Shown here: one piece after another, positions 9,553 through 19,032 of the stretch
How positions within the stretch are numbered: the stretch's first letter is position 1
Layout: each line of letters starts with the position of its first letter
DNA from: JBMZCV01 sp049613665
GTDB lineage: Bacteria > Bacteroidota > Bacteroidia > Chitinophagales > UBA2359
Assembly (NCBI GenBank): GCA_049613665.1
Contig: JBMZCV010000002.1
Coordinates: 43,452 to 107,451 of the forward strand
DNA length: 64,000 bases
Direction: 5' to 3'
Translations under genes and position numbers: made by a program
Notes under the pieces: generated by a model
What the model was told of the DNA's origin: nothing
The model's input: the letters and a program-made list of their open reading frames with translations, nothing else
Database searches by the model: none

Positions 9553-10977
9553 TTAGTCGGTAGCATACTGCTCTAATAAAACAAGGAGTTCTAAATTTGT
9601 TTTATGTTGAGGCACTAAATCGAAAAAATGCTCATGCTCATCATAGTTTTGCATCAAAGCTTGTGAAAAACGCAAGATTGCTTCCGCTTTTTTGCCTTGA
9701 GCCATCAAAGCTGCTGCCAAAAAATAATTGATAACATCGAGCTTAGAGTTTTCTAACTCTTCTGTTGCCATATATGAAACCTCTTCAGCTTTATCATATT
9801 CTTGCAAGGTAAAATATATTTTAGTCATCAATAGCCAATATTCTTTTTTATTTAAGTTGCGTTCTAAAGCTAGTTGATTGACTTGAATAGCCTCTTCATT
9901 TTTGCCCAATAAAATATAAATTTCCGAAATTGCTGCCAAGCACATCAAATCATCTGGTGAAATAGTTAAAGATTTTTTGTAATGGTATAAAGCTGATTGC
10001 CAACGTTGTATTTTCGCATAATATTCGCCTAATTGATAGTGCGAATCGTGGTGCATTTCGTTGAGTTGCAAAGCTTCTTCAAAATAGGCAGTAGCATTAT
10101 TGTATTGTTCCATCTGATAATAACATAAGCCAATATTGTATAGCAAATCTTCATCTGATTCGCCCAAATTGAGTGCTTCTGTATATTGTTCTTTAGCTTC
10201 AATATATTTTCCTAACTCGTAGTAGGCTTCGCCACAATCCCGAAAAGCAAGGTCAAATTTTTCATTAATAACGGTTACAAAACCATAAGCTTCAATTGCT
10301 TTTTCGAACAAACTCAATCCAAAATAGGCATTGCCTAAATTGTACCAAGCTAGATAAGAATAAGGTGTCTCATCAATAATCCATTGGTGAAGCTCAATAC
10401 TATCTTCATAGTTTTCGAGTGACTCCACATAATAATCAATTTTATTGAGAGCAGCTTCGTTTTTAGGATTGATTTTTAAGGCTTTTCTGATATAATTAAA
10501 AGCTTTAAGTTCCTTATTTTCAGCGTCATATACATCAGAAATAGTTAGATATATGTTGCCACGCTCATCTTTGTCTGCAAAAATTAGAGCATATTGCAAT
10601 ATATCTAAAGCCTCGTCATAACGTTCTAGTTTTGTAAAAATTTCGGCTTTTAGTGTAAAAATTTCTTGCTCACTAGGTGCCAATATTTGTGCTTGCTCTA
10701 GCAAACTCAATGCTTTGTTCGACAAGCCAGCTTCAAATGTCAAACCTGCTTTTCGTATCAAAAAAACTGCCGAATAAGGATATTGAGTTAGAGCATACTC
10801 AACTACACCCAAGGCCTTATCTGCTTCTAAATGTTCTTCGTAATATTCGATGATATGCTCAAAACTATCTGGACCGAAAAAATGGTTTTCATTATTTTTA
10901 AGCATACTTTCATATTGACTAACTAAGCCTAAGGCTTTTTCTCGATGTAGTCTATCGCCAAGTCCATCTTTTTTCAT
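9553..10977 (-). CDS. Tetratricopeptide-repeat protein
   Basis: A 474-residue protein built almost wholly of TPR helices. About ten consecutive repeats are visible, with the usual W/L-G-Y-A-F-A-P spacing, for example AWYNLGNAYFGLSLFEKAIE and DLLYNIGLCYYQMEQYNNAT. There is no signal peptide and no enzymatic domain, so a cytoplasmic scaffold or chaperone-like role is likely. The partner is unknown. It is monocistronic by the terminator behind it and the 788-base spacer in front. Confidence 0.85.
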   Translation of the reverse strand: MKKDGLGDRLHREKALGLVSQYESMLKNNENHFFGPDSFEHIIEYYEEHLEADKALGVVEYALTQYPYSAVFLIRKAGLTFEAGLSNKALSLLEQAQILAPSEQEIFTLKAEIFTKLERYDEALDILQYALIFADKDERGNIYLTISDVYDAENKELKAFNYIRKALKINPKNEAALNKIDYYVESLENYEDSIELHQWIIDETPYSYLAWYNLGNAYFGLSLFEKAIEAYGFVTVINEKFDLAFRDCGEAYYELGKYIEAKEQYTEALNLGESDEDLLYNIGLCYYQMEQYNNATAYFEEALQLNEMHHDSHYQLGEYYAKIQRWQSALYHYKKSLTISPDDLMCLAAISEIYILLGKNEEAIQVNQLALERNLNKKEYWLLMTKIYFTLQEYDKAEEVSYMATEELENSKLDVINYFLAAALMAQGKKAEAILRFSQALMQNYDEHEHFFDLVPQHKTNLELLVLLEQYATD

Positions 10978-11056
10978 GTTATTTATTGATAAGTTTTGAT
11001 AAAAATAAATGAATGTTTGGAGTGATGATTTGAAATATAAATACCTGTTTTAGTCA

Positions 11057-11181
11057 TAAGTAGTCGGACAAAAATATGCTACAAATCGTGACTGCTAACA
11101 CGCTGAAATTTCAATACATTAGCACGCAAATCGTCTTATTTACTTTTACTATTTTAGTAATTGTTATATTAAATAAGTGCC
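11057..11181 (-). repeat. R2 intergenic repeat, extended copy
   Basis: Read on the minus strand this fits the R2 pattern: AAGTGCC..., then a GCTAA...TTAGC hairpin (centre 11092-11124), then TTTTTGTCCGACTACTTA. An extra block of some 25 bases separates the left end from the hairpin relative to the copy at 60151. It is more diverged than the copies at 44690 and 60151. Confidence 0.6.
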
Positions 11182-11298
11182 TAGCTAGACAAAAAAAGCA
11201 ACTATTTTCGCTTTGAAATAAAAAAAATATTGTAAAAAAAAATATTTTATTTCCTATGTCAGCAATTAGTTTTTAAGGCTTTTTTTTATCAAAAGTTT

Positions 11299-11377
11299 AA
11301 ACATACTATTTTTTTTAGGCTAAGGAGACCAATATTTCCTATTTTTATGGCCTTTTGAACTGAAAAATAGTATGTTT
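11299..11377 (-). repeat. R1 palindromic element, full copy
   Basis: A 79-bp unit bounded by AAACATACTATTTTT and its inverse AAAAATAGTATGTTT. Its reverse complement aligns over its whole length with 29170-29248 and 60064-60141, including the internal CAGTTCAAAAG and CCTTAGCCTAAA blocks. It has no coding capacity. No flanking target duplication is evident. Confidence 0.85.
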
Positions 11378-11484
11378 CCCCTATTAAAAAAGGTTTCTTT
11401 TGTTAAACCGAGAATAGCTGCAAAAAAAGTGTGACATTTTGTGGAAATTAATACCTTAATTTTTGAGGTATTAATACAAACTAT

Positions 11485-11512
11485 CTTATTGTTAAATAAT
11501 GTTTGGCACTTA
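11485..11512 (-). repeat. R2 partial copy (left end only)
   Basis: TTGTTAAATAATGTTTGGCACTTA-type sequence corresponds to the left end of R2 read on the minus strand (compare 30327-30353 and 56198-56225). Confidence 0.5.
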
Positions 11513-11765
11513 TTTCTATATAAAAAATGGCTTGCAAAGATACGGAATCTAAATAGCCACTAAAGCATTTTTGAGTTAAAAAAAATACTTTTTAACTTGT
11601 TGTTCAAGTTTTTTGTTTTAGAAAAAAAAACTAAATACAAAAAAACGTATTCGAAATTACAATAAAAACATGAGTTTTCATAATCTTATCATAAAATTCT
11701 AAAAGACTAGACTATTGGTTTCTAAAGTTTTTTTTGATAGAAAACGCTTTTTAGAAATGAAGGAA

Positions 11766-12863
11766 TTATAGTCCAATTACTTCACAAATTCTATCAATAT
11801 CAACATATTGTTCTATCATTTTTCTAGCCTCTGCAATTTTATTAGGTGCTTGCATATTGAGTTTCACTTCTATTCGACTAATCCGAATAATGGTTTCATA
11901 AGTGTCATATTTGGTGTGAATGGTTGGAATTTTGTATTTGTGAATAAAGTCTAGTGCTTGTTGGGGAATATCGAATAAACCTGTCAATACTAATCCAGCC
12001 AAATTGGGTTCGATTTGATGTACTTTCCAAAAAATATAGTTCAACTTTTCGAGCGATTCCTGCAAACGTCTCGCACTCACTACCAATAAATATTTTTTAC
12101 TAGTGTCCAAGTCTTCCAAATCTATCAAAGAGCCAGCGATTATGCCTTGAGCCAAATTATTTTTAAACTCTGGATAAAGCATTATTTCACCTTTAACTGC
12201 TTTATTTACTGTTGAGATTAATGGGTGTGCCAACTCTTGATTATATGGTATATAACCAAAAACTTCTATGCCATCAGCTTCAAATCTTTTGCCTAAATAA
12301 TGTTTTATTTTGTCGATTTTTTCTGCATAAATTTTATTGACAATAACGCCCAAAATTGGAACACCTTTTTGCTCAAATACACTTTTGCACAAAGTCAAAC
12401 GGTCATAAGTGTTGCCAATACCACCTTTCACAACAATAATTACGCCTGTTTTTAAGTTTTTGGCTACATCAGCATTCGATAAGCCAACAATACTGCCTAC
12501 TCCAGGGTGTCCTGTGCCTTCGTGTATCACAATATCATGCCGCTCATTGAGTGTGTCGACAGCGTGATTGATGCGTTCATATAAAAAATCGCCTTCTGGA
12601 TTGTCGATAAATTTTGAAGTATAACCATTGTCTATAATAACAGGACTGTGAATATCTGGCTCTATTTCAAAACCTAATGTTTCAGCAAACAAAACACAAT
12701 CTTTGTCAATCTTTCCTCCATTTCTTACCAAATGTTGTTGGCCGACAGGCTTGCAATAGCCAACATTTAAACCTCGCTGTGCAAGTACTGCCAAAATGCC
12801 TAAAGTTGTCGTTGTTTTGCCAACATGCTGATTGGTGGCTGCTATGTAAAGTGATTTCGTCAT
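11766..12863 (-). CDS. BioD/CobQ-like P-loop protein with DRTGG domain
   Basis: A 365-residue cytoplasmic protein. The N-terminal half is a dethiobiotin-synthetase-like P-loop domain (AATNQHVGKTTTTLGIL at about 6-22; VIHEGTGHPGVGS at about 112-124). The C-terminal half (about 215-330) resembles the DRTGG domain found between the same P-loop domain and the catalytic domain of long phosphotransacetylases. The acetyltransferase part is absent, so this stand-alone form probably senses or regulates rather than synthesising biotin. The start is ATG 12863 (MTKSLYIAA); an upstream TTG at 12887 lies inside repeat R2 and is unlikely. Confidence 0.75.
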   Translation of the reverse strand: MTKSLYIAATNQHVGKTTTTLGILAVLAQRGLNVGYCKPVGQQHLVRNGGKIDKDCVLFAETLGFEIEPDIHSPVIIDNGYTSKFIDNPEGDFLYERINHAVDTLNERHDIVIHEGTGHPGVGSIVGLSNADVAKNLKTGVIIVVKGGIGNTYDRLTLCKSVFEQKGVPILGVIVNKIYAEKIDKIKHYLGKRFEADGIEVFGYIPYNQELAHPLISTVNKAVKGEIMLYPEFKNNLAQGIIAGSLIDLEDLDTSKKYLLVVSARRLQESLEKLNYIFWKVHQIEPNLAGLVLTGLFDIPQQALDFIHKYKIPTIHTKYDTYETIIRISRIEVKLNMQAPNKIAEARKMIEQYVDIDRICEVIGL

Positions 12864-12878
12864 ATTTTTTATCTTTCT

Positions 12879-12965
12879 AAGTGTCAAGCACTATTTAATA
12901 TACACTCCATCTTGTGCTAACATATTGAAGATAAAGGTGTTAGTTTTCACAAAAGAGCATTCTAT
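12879..12965 (+). repeat. R2 intergenic repeat, copy between two minus-strand genes
   Basis: It begins AAGTGTCAAGCACTATTTAA, nearly identical to the start at 60151. A GCTAACATATTG...GGTGTTAG hairpin follows (about 12916-12942). It fills the whole gap between the kinase-PLP fusion and the BioD-like gene. Confidence 0.75.
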
Positions 12966-12967
12966 TT

Positions 12968-15259
12968 TTAATGTTTCACTAATTTTTGCAAAACGCTTTC
13001 TAATGAATGTAACAAATATTTTGCATTTTTTAGCGTAAAACACAAAGGCGGCTTAAATTTCAAAACATTGTGAAAAGGGCCATCGGTGCTTAACAAAATC
13101 TTGTGCTTTATTCGCAGTTCATTGACGATATGCGTAGCTTCCTTTTCGGCTGGTTCTAGTGTTTTATGACTTTTTATCAATTCAATACCTAAAAATAAAC
13201 CATGCCCACGCACTTCACCAATGATACAATAACGCTTTTTTAGTTCATTTAGTTTTTCAAGCAAAAAATTACCTACTATCAAGGCATTTTCTTGCATATT
13301 TTCATTTTTTATGACTTCCAAAACGCTTTGTGCGATGACGCATGAAACGGGATTGCCGCCAAAAGAACTGAAAAATTCCATACCATTTTCAAAAGCCATT
13401 GCAATTTCATTTGTCGTTACAACTGCTCCCATTGGGTGACCATTTGCCATTGGTTTACCCAAAATCACAATATCTGGCACAACATCTTGCAGTTCAAAAG
13501 CCCAAAAATGTGAGCCAACTCGCCCAAAACCTGTTTGCACTTCATCGGCTACACAAACACCGCCTATTTTTCTGATATGTGCAAAGGCTTCTTTCAAATA
13601 ATGGTTTGGCAAAACAACCTGCCCACCACAACCTAAAATGCTTTCGCAAAAAAAGGCTGCAATATCGTTTTTTTCGCTTGCTTTTTCTTTCAAATCTGCT
13701 ATACAAACTTCCAAACAAGATTTTTCACTGTTTTGATGCCTAAAAACGTCTGGAATTTTTGTTTTAAATATATAATTTGCTTGGCCAGCACCGCCTTTTC
13801 CTTCAAATTTGTAAGGACTCAAATCAATTCCTGTTGTCATATTGCCGTGATAAGCGTGTTCTACCACAACGACGTTTTTTCGCTTCGTATAGTTGCGTGC
13901 TAAACGCAAAGCAAGGTCGCTCGCAGCACTGCCCGAATTGACGAAAAATACTTTATTGAGTTTGTCTGGAAAAGTTGCACACAAGTTTTTTGCATAAATA
14001 TTTAAGCTATCATACAAGTATCGTGTGTTGGTATTGAGTAGTGCCATTTGTTTTTGAGCGGTAGCTACTACTTTTGGGTGACAATGGCCAACTGTCGGAA
14101 TATTGTTTACGCCATCTAAATAAGTATCGCCTTTTGCATCGTACATATACTGCAATGCTGATTTTTCCATTTTCAAAGGCGTTTCGTAGCTGATGCTCAA
14201 TGCTTTGCTAATGAATTGGTGGCGTTCTGAAACAAAAGCATCATAATTTTCGTTTTCTATGGGCTCAAAACCGCAAGTTTTCTTAAACATATTGGTCGCA
14301 CGAATTGGGCTAACTTTTATCCATTTTTCAAGCAAATTCCATATAGGCGTTGCACTAATTGTAATGTATTCATTTTCAGGATTTTGCGTTTTGTGATAAG
14401 ACGAATGACTGACGCTAATACACAAACGAGTTGCGATGAGATAATACAAAACTTCCAACTCTTTTTCTTCTAAAGCAATAATTTTGTTATAAGCTTTTAG
14501 AATAATGCAAGCGGCTTGCAAAGGATTTTCGACAAGCGTAGTCATATATGCAATGCCGATAGCAATTTCGTTGATGCGTGCTGAATAAATGACATCGCCA
14601 AAATCAATGATACCAACAATTTTATTTTTTTTAAAAAGCGTGTTCCACTCATTGGCATCGGAATGAATGATGCTATGCGGAAGTTTGGGCAAAATAGGAG
14701 CGACAAAATTTTTGAATTGTGACAAAAAGTAACGCACTAAAGTTTGCTGATATGGATTTTCGATATACGACATATAAGGTTCGCTATCGGCAAAGTTTGT
14801 CAAATCCCACGCATAATGCCTTGCTTCCAACTGCGAAATATTTAAACTATATAGTTTCTTATCAAGTTTGGCCAAAAAGCTACCAAAGTTTTTTAGCAGC
14901 TCATTATTTGGCGAAATATTTCCGATACACTCGCCTTCGAGATAGGAGAGGAGTCGCATTTTTAGTTTCTTACCTTCTTTTCTCAAAGAAACAATGTATT
15001 TGTTGTTTTTTGAAGGAATAATTTGGGGATAAATGGTTTTATTTTTTTTGCTTTTAGCTAAATGTTGTAAAATCTTATTTTGTGGCTTCAAATAAGGAAA
15101 AGAGCTTGTATCTGTACTAATTTTTAAAACATAAGTGCGGCCATTTTTTGCAGAGAGCCGAAAATTGAAGTCTTCATAAGCCACTAATTTTTTTGCGGTA
15201 GCCGAAATACCGTAATGTTTTTTAGCTAAATAAATAGCTTGTTTTTTGGTTATTTTCAT
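12968..15259 (-). CDS. APH-type kinase fused to class III aminotransferase-like phospho-lyase
   Basis: A 763-residue two-domain enzyme. Residues 1 to about 320 form an aminoglycoside-phosphotransferase-fold kinase (catalytic HSDANEWN, metal-binding IDFGD). Residues about 330-760 form a PLP-dependent class III aminotransferase domain (NSGSAASDLALRLAR, ADEVQTGFGRVG, and LGKPMANGHP with the PLP lysine). In animals the nearest activities are hydroxylysine kinase and the ammonio-phospholyases acting on phosphohydroxylysine or phosphoethanolamine. One chain may therefore phosphorylate an amino alcohol and then eliminate phosphate and ammonia. That pairing is inference, as the substrate cannot be read from sequence. 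Some bacterial relatives carry a peptidase module between the domains; this one does not. Confidence 0.85.
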   Translation of the reverse strand: MKITKKQAIYLAKKHYGISATAKKLVAYEDFNFRLSAKNGRTYVLKISTDTSSFPYLKPQNKILQHLAKSKKNKTIYPQIIPSKNNKYIVSLRKEGKKLKMRLLSYLEGECIGNISPNNELLKNFGSFLAKLDKKLYSLNISQLEARHYAWDLTNFADSEPYMSYIENPYQQTLVRYFLSQFKNFVAPILPKLPHSIIHSDANEWNTLFKKNKIVGIIDFGDVIYSARINEIAIGIAYMTTLVENPLQAACIILKAYNKIIALEEKELEVLYYLIATRLCISVSHSSYHKTQNPENEYITISATPIWNLLEKWIKVSPIRATNMFKKTCGFEPIENENYDAFVSERHQFISKALSISYETPLKMEKSALQYMYDAKGDTYLDGVNNIPTVGHCHPKVVATAQKQMALLNTNTRYLYDSLNIYAKNLCATFPDKLNKVFFVNSGSAASDLALRLARNYTKRKNVVVVEHAYHGNMTTGIDLSPYKFEGKGGAGQANYIFKTKIPDVFRHQNSEKSCLEVCIADLKEKASEKNDIAAFFCESILGCGGQVVLPNHYLKEAFAHIRKIGGVCVADEVQTGFGRVGSHFWAFELQDVVPDIVILGKPMANGHPMGAVVTTNEIAMAFENGMEFFSSFGGNPVSCVIAQSVLEVIKNENMQENALIVGNFLLEKLNELKKRYCIIGEVRGHGLFLGIELIKSHKTLEPAEKEATHIVNELRIKHKILLSTDGPFHNVLKFKPPLCFTLKNAKYLLHSLESVLQKLVKH

Positions 15260-15325
15260 GACTTATAAATGCTTGAAATACAATGAGTTAGAATAGTTTG
15301 ATTAAAGTAAAACTAAAAGAGAGGC

Positions 15326-16990
15326 TTACAACGATGCTAGAAGAGATTTTTTATGTCTTTTATCGTGTCCATAAATATCTTTACGGAATTGCAAAACACC
15401 TTCATCATCTACCCAAGAGGTAAGATAGAAAATATGCACCTTCACATCTTGTGGCAAACGTGCATAAGTTTGCTTTCCTTTTTTCATAGCAGCATGTATG
15501 TTACCAGAACTCCAATTGCCGCCTTTCAGCAGTTCTATTGCCAAACGCTTGGGTTCGGCCACACGCACACAGCCATGACTAGCCGAGCGAATACGGTTTT
15601 TGAAATCGTGCTGATTTGGTGTATCGTGCAAGAAAATGCTATGGTTGTTTTGAAACATAAACTTCGCTTCGCCCATGCTGTTACTTTTCTTAGGTTTTTG
15701 CTTCATTCTAATACGACTTCTACTCGTATTTTCCCAATCTACATCACGAGGATCAACTTCTTTGCCATCTATAAAAACGTCAATATCGGCTACAATCAAA
15801 ACGGCTGGATTTCTCAAAATATATTCCATTTCTTCTTCAGCAATGCTCAAAGGAACGTTCCAAACAGGACTGAAAATGACATTCATTAGCTTTCTATCTA
15901 TCAAAATAGGCGTTGCATGTTTATACTCGCCCACAACTCCAACAATGTCAGCTACTTGTTTTCCTGCATCATACACTTTTATCATAAACTCTGGAATGTT
16001 TACCCAAACATAGCGACTACCCAAAGAATCGGCATGAGGCAACCAACGATAACGCTCCATATTGAGCTGCATGGTTTCGATTTTCTCTTCAATCGGTTCG
16101 TTTAGGCTTTCCAAAGTCTTAGAATCTAAACTGCCTGAAATAGGAAAATTATGACGTTTTTGATATTTTTTTATAGCTTCTTTCATATCGGCATTAAAAC
16201 TTGTAACACTAGCTTTTTCGGCTGCCAAATCATCCATTTCGGCTAGTCTTTTTGCTAAAATCGCTATATTTTCCTTGCCCAGATTGCTACTGATTTTTTG
16301 CCAGCCACCATTTTCTGCTATTTTTCTATATTGTGTTACTTTTTGTTGCAAACCGACAAAACCTTTGTGAGTAGGCGATAAATTGGCAGCCATTTTTTCG
16401 ATGCCACCATACCGAATCGCTTTAATCAAAGGCTCACCAATGGCTTGTTGTTTGCTTGGATATTCCCATTTATAGCCGCCTTTTATACTGCCGCTATACA
16501 CATCTGAGAGATACGAAATAGCAGAAGCAGTTAGTTTTGTATCTAAATTAGCCATTTGTTCAACTTGATTTTCTTGCTCTGGCTGAAAAGGTGAATAAAT
16601 ATCGTCAGCGAGCTTTTTTATTTCGCTTAAATGATATTTTTCAGATGTTAAGCCTTGATTTTCAGCATTTTGTAGCATTTTTATAAAAACTTTTGCTTGC
16701 TCCGACAAGCCACGAGCAATTATATTTTGCCAGCCCAATTGGTTGTTGGTGTGCTTATAAAAATTAGCAAACTCTTGTTTCAAAAAATCACTTTCTCGTG
16801 TTTTAAATGTCGCAACAACTTCATTTTTTTTGAGTTCTTGTTCTATTTGTTGAGTCACATATTTTTGAGCTACCGAATCTCTTACTGTTTTATTGAAAAT
16901 ATTTGGCGGAGTTTCGATAAATTGACAGCTATTTTCTAATAATAAAAAAAAGCTAAGTATAAAAGTTAATATTAAACTATATCGTAACAT
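15326..16990 (-). CDS. L,D-transpeptidase (YcbB/LdtD-type, YkuD domain)
   Basis: A 554-residue envelope enzyme that cross-links peptidoglycan through 3-3 bonds or attaches proteins to it. The N-terminus has a signal segment ending in NSC (about residue 22), possibly a non-canonical lipobox. A scaffold domain follows, then a peptidoglycan-binding helix set (about 265-300, KYQKRHNFPISGSLDSKTLE) and the YkuD catalytic domain with HDTPNQHDF and the nucleophile motif SHGCVRV (about residue 480). All catalytic residues are present. It is separated by 66 bases from the kinase-PLP gene downstream on the same strand. Confidence 0.9.
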   Translation of the reverse strand: MLRYSLILTFILSFFLLLENSCQFIETPPNIFNKTVRDSVAQKYVTQQIEQELKKNEVVATFKTRESDFLKQEFANFYKHTNNQLGWQNIIARGLSEQAKVFIKMLQNAENQGLTSEKYHLSEIKKLADDIYSPFQPEQENQVEQMANLDTKLTASAISYLSDVYSGSIKGGYKWEYPSKQQAIGEPLIKAIRYGGIEKMAANLSPTHKGFVGLQQKVTQYRKIAENGGWQKISSNLGKENIAILAKRLAEMDDLAAEKASVTSFNADMKEAIKKYQKRHNFPISGSLDSKTLESLNEPIEEKIETMQLNMERYRWLPHADSLGSRYVWVNIPEFMIKVYDAGKQVADIVGVVGEYKHATPILIDRKLMNVIFSPVWNVPLSIAEEEMEYILRNPAVLIVADIDVFIDGKEVDPRDVDWENTSRSRIRMKQKPKKSNSMGEAKFMFQNNHSIFLHDTPNQHDFKNRIRSASHGCVRVAEPKRLAIELLKGGNWSSGNIHAAMKKGKQTYARLPQDVKVHIFYLTSWVDDEGVLQFRKDIYGHDKRHKKSLLASL

Positions 16991-17433
16991 AAAATTGTGT
17001 TGTATTGGTGTTTAGTTGTAGTTACTATTTAGTAATGTTCAAAAAACAATCTCTTGATTTGAGTTTGATATTTTTTGCCATTACTTAACAATTTTGGCTA
17101 AAAAAGCGTTGTTTTTCATTTCAAAAGCCTATTATTAAGTAGTTGCTATTTGCGATAAAATAATTTTTTTTCTGACAAAAGACAAACGATTTGACTAAAG
17201 TTTTTTGAAAATGGTACATTATCTGGCTTAAAAAGTGTGTTTTTAGGCTAAAAAAGTCTATTGCTATTGCAATTGTCAGAAAAAAAACATATATTGCTAT
17301 AAACACACCCAACCCCCTTACTGATATATACAATTCCCCTCCAAACAAACTTATTATTTTGCTTTTTTCAAATAAAGCAAATAACATTTCATTACACCAC
17401 CAATCTTGATTAACCTAAAAATAATCAACAATC
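16991..17433. other. Spacer between divergent Ldt and peroxidase genes
   Basis: No convincing gene. An 88-codon minus frame inside it (17121-17387) is hydrophobic but lacks family features. It carries a short repeat at 17031-17111 and must contain both divergent promoters, neither of which matches TAnnTTTG well. Confidence 0.5.
17031..17111 (+). repeat. Short dispersed repeat R4, copy 1
   Basis: AGTAATGTTCAAAAAA followed, after about 45 variable bases, by CAATTTTGGCTAAAAAA. The same two blocks in the same order occur at 27166-27222 with a shorter middle. Confidence 0.45.
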
Positions 17434-18867
17434 ATGAAAAAGCATCTTTACTTATTATGGCTTGTTATTTTTGCAAGCATTTTTATGTCTTCACAAATGA
17501 ACAATAAAACGCTCATTATGAACGAAGATGAGTATGTTTTGGTACTTCCAGACGAACCATATGACTATAATGACATTACTATTCCAGAGCATTATTCATT
17601 TTTTATGATTTTTAATAATGAACAGTTCGTAAATGGAGGGATTGATAACAATGTAGCAACGCTTGGCCGTGTGATTTTTTATGACAGAGCTTTGTCATAC
17701 AATCGTACTATTGCTTGTGGTTCGTGCCATCAGCAGCAGTTTGGTTTTGCCGACGATGTACAGTTTAGCGAAGGTTTTGATGGCCAAATAGGCACAAGAA
17801 ACGCACTACATATTGCCGATTTTGGTTTAGATGGTTATGGTCGTTTCCTGTGGGACGATAGAGAAGACGATTTGTCGCACATGACGCTTTTGCCTTTGCA
17901 AAATGGCATTGAAATGGGCATTACGCTTGATGAATTGACAGATAGAATGACAGATACTGATTATTATGCAGGTTTGTTTCAAGCAGCTTTTGGCGATGAA
18001 AATATCACAGATGAAAGAATCGGAATAGCATTGTCACAATTTTTGATGTCTATTATGGCAGTAAATACGAAATTAGATCAAGGCATTCAAAACGATTTTG
18101 CAGATTTTACGGCACAGGAGTTAGAAGGAAAAACAATTTTTGAAAATGCTTGTCAAAACTGCCATAACTCGCCTTTCACAAATGTGAATAGTGACCCAAT
18201 TATCGCATTTTTTGACTTTATGGGGCCACACAACACAGGGCTTGATATTCAGTATGCTGATGATGGTCTTGGCGAAGCGACAGGCTTAAATACAGATAAT
18301 GGCAAGTTTAAGACCGTAAATCTCAAAAACATTGCTCTTACAGGCCCTTATATGCACGATGGCCGTTTTGAGACGCTCGAAGAAGTGGTAGATTTTTATA
18401 GCGATGATGTGCAGCCACATCCAAATTCTACTTTTGAAACGCATTGGTTTTTTCAAGACAATTTCCCTGTTCCTTTCGAGGGATTCAACTTTACGGAAGT
18501 CGAAAAAATGGCTTTAGTGGCATTTTTGCAAACTTTTACGGACGAAACACTTGTAAATGAACCAAGATGGTCTGACCCATTTGTGTTGGTAAACAATAAT
18601 GTAGGTATTGAAAATGGTATTGAAGCAGCAAATATCGAAGTATATCCCAATCCGATGAGTACTCATACTTTGATAGATTTGGGCAGTTTTCCACAAAATG
18701 AAGCAACTCAAATTCGTTTATTACAGCTCAATGGCCAAGTGGTAAGAACAACAAAAACCATGAATAGAACCTACAATTTGTTGCGAGACAATCTTGTGGC
18801 AGGTACATATTTGCTAGAGATTACGAAAGATGGACAGCAAATTGTGGAACAAATTGTGGTGCAGTAA
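17434..18867 (+). CDS. Di-heme cytochrome c peroxidase-like protein with T9SS sorting domain
   Basis: A 477-residue exported protein of the CcpA/MauG family. After a signal peptide (1 to about 20) come two c-type heme motifs, CGSCH at about 95 and CQNCH at about 242. A GPYMHDGRFETLEEVVDFY segment (about 305) is typical of the second heme domain. The last 80 residues form a type A T9SS sorting domain (EVYPNPMSTHTLIDLGSF, a GQVVRTT strand, and an ending in KDGQQIVEQIVVQ). It should be exported by Sec, matured with heme, and moved across the outer membrane by the T9SS encoded 3 kb away. The peroxide-reducing role is inferred from the family; MauG-like oxidation is possible. Confidence 0.88.
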   Translation: MKKHLYLLWLVIFASIFMSSQMNNKTLIMNEDEYVLVLPDEPYDYNDITIPEHYSFFMIFNNEQFVNGGIDNNVATLGRVIFYDRALSYNRTIACGSCHQQQFGFADDVQFSEGFDGQIGTRNALHIADFGLDGYGRFLWDDREDDLSHMTLLPLQNGIEMGITLDELTDRMTDTDYYAGLFQAAFGDENITDERIGIALSQFLMSIMAVNTKLDQGIQNDFADFTAQELEGKTIFENACQNCHNSPFTNVNSDPIIAFFDFMGPHNTGLDIQYADDGLGEATGLNTDNGKFKTVNLKNIALTGPYMHDGRFETLEEVVDFYSDDVQPHPNSTFETHWFFQDNFPVPFEGFNFTEVEKMALVAFLQTFTDETLVNEPRWSDPFVLVNNNVGIENGIEAANIEVYPNPMSTHTLIDLGSFPQNEATQIRLLQLNGQVVRTTKTMNRTYNLLRDNLVAGTYLLEITKDGQQIVEQIVVQ

Positions 18868-18975
18868 TTAATAATATTTAATTTTGTTTAATAAATAGTT
18901 ATTTTTGTTTTGATATTGCGTGTATTTCGCTTTTGTGGGCGAAGTAGGCGCAATATTTTTTTGTGAAAAAAACAA

Positions 18976-19015
18976 AAAAACGCAAGTTATCAAATATTTG
19001 ATAACTTGCGTTTTT
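18976..19015. terminator. Bidirectional terminator between convergent genes
   Basis: A perfect inverted repeat, core ACGCAAGTTATCAAA with TTTGATAACTTGCGT, bounded by A-runs on the left and T-runs on the right. It can therefore work for both the peroxidase gene (+) and the exported-protein gene (-). Confidence 0.9.
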
Positions 19016-19032
19016 GCATTTTCTGATTTTTT

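Larger units (their letters stand above)
10978..11765. other. Repeat-rich spacer
   Basis: No gene. The stretch carries an R2 element (11057-11181), an R1 element (11299-11377) and a partial R2 (11485-11512), separated by A/T-rich filler. The promoter of the TPR gene must lie near its right-hand start but is not evident. Confidence 0.6.

Noticed and set aside
15353..15889. 178-codon plus frame inside the L,D-transpeptidase gene
   Set aside because: Antisense to the conserved YkuD catalytic region, with no recognisable motif of its own.
17121..17387. 88-codon minus frame in the spacer before the peroxidase
   Set aside because: Hydrophobic and Phe/Lys-rich as expected of random AT-rich sequence; no plausible start context or family resemblance.
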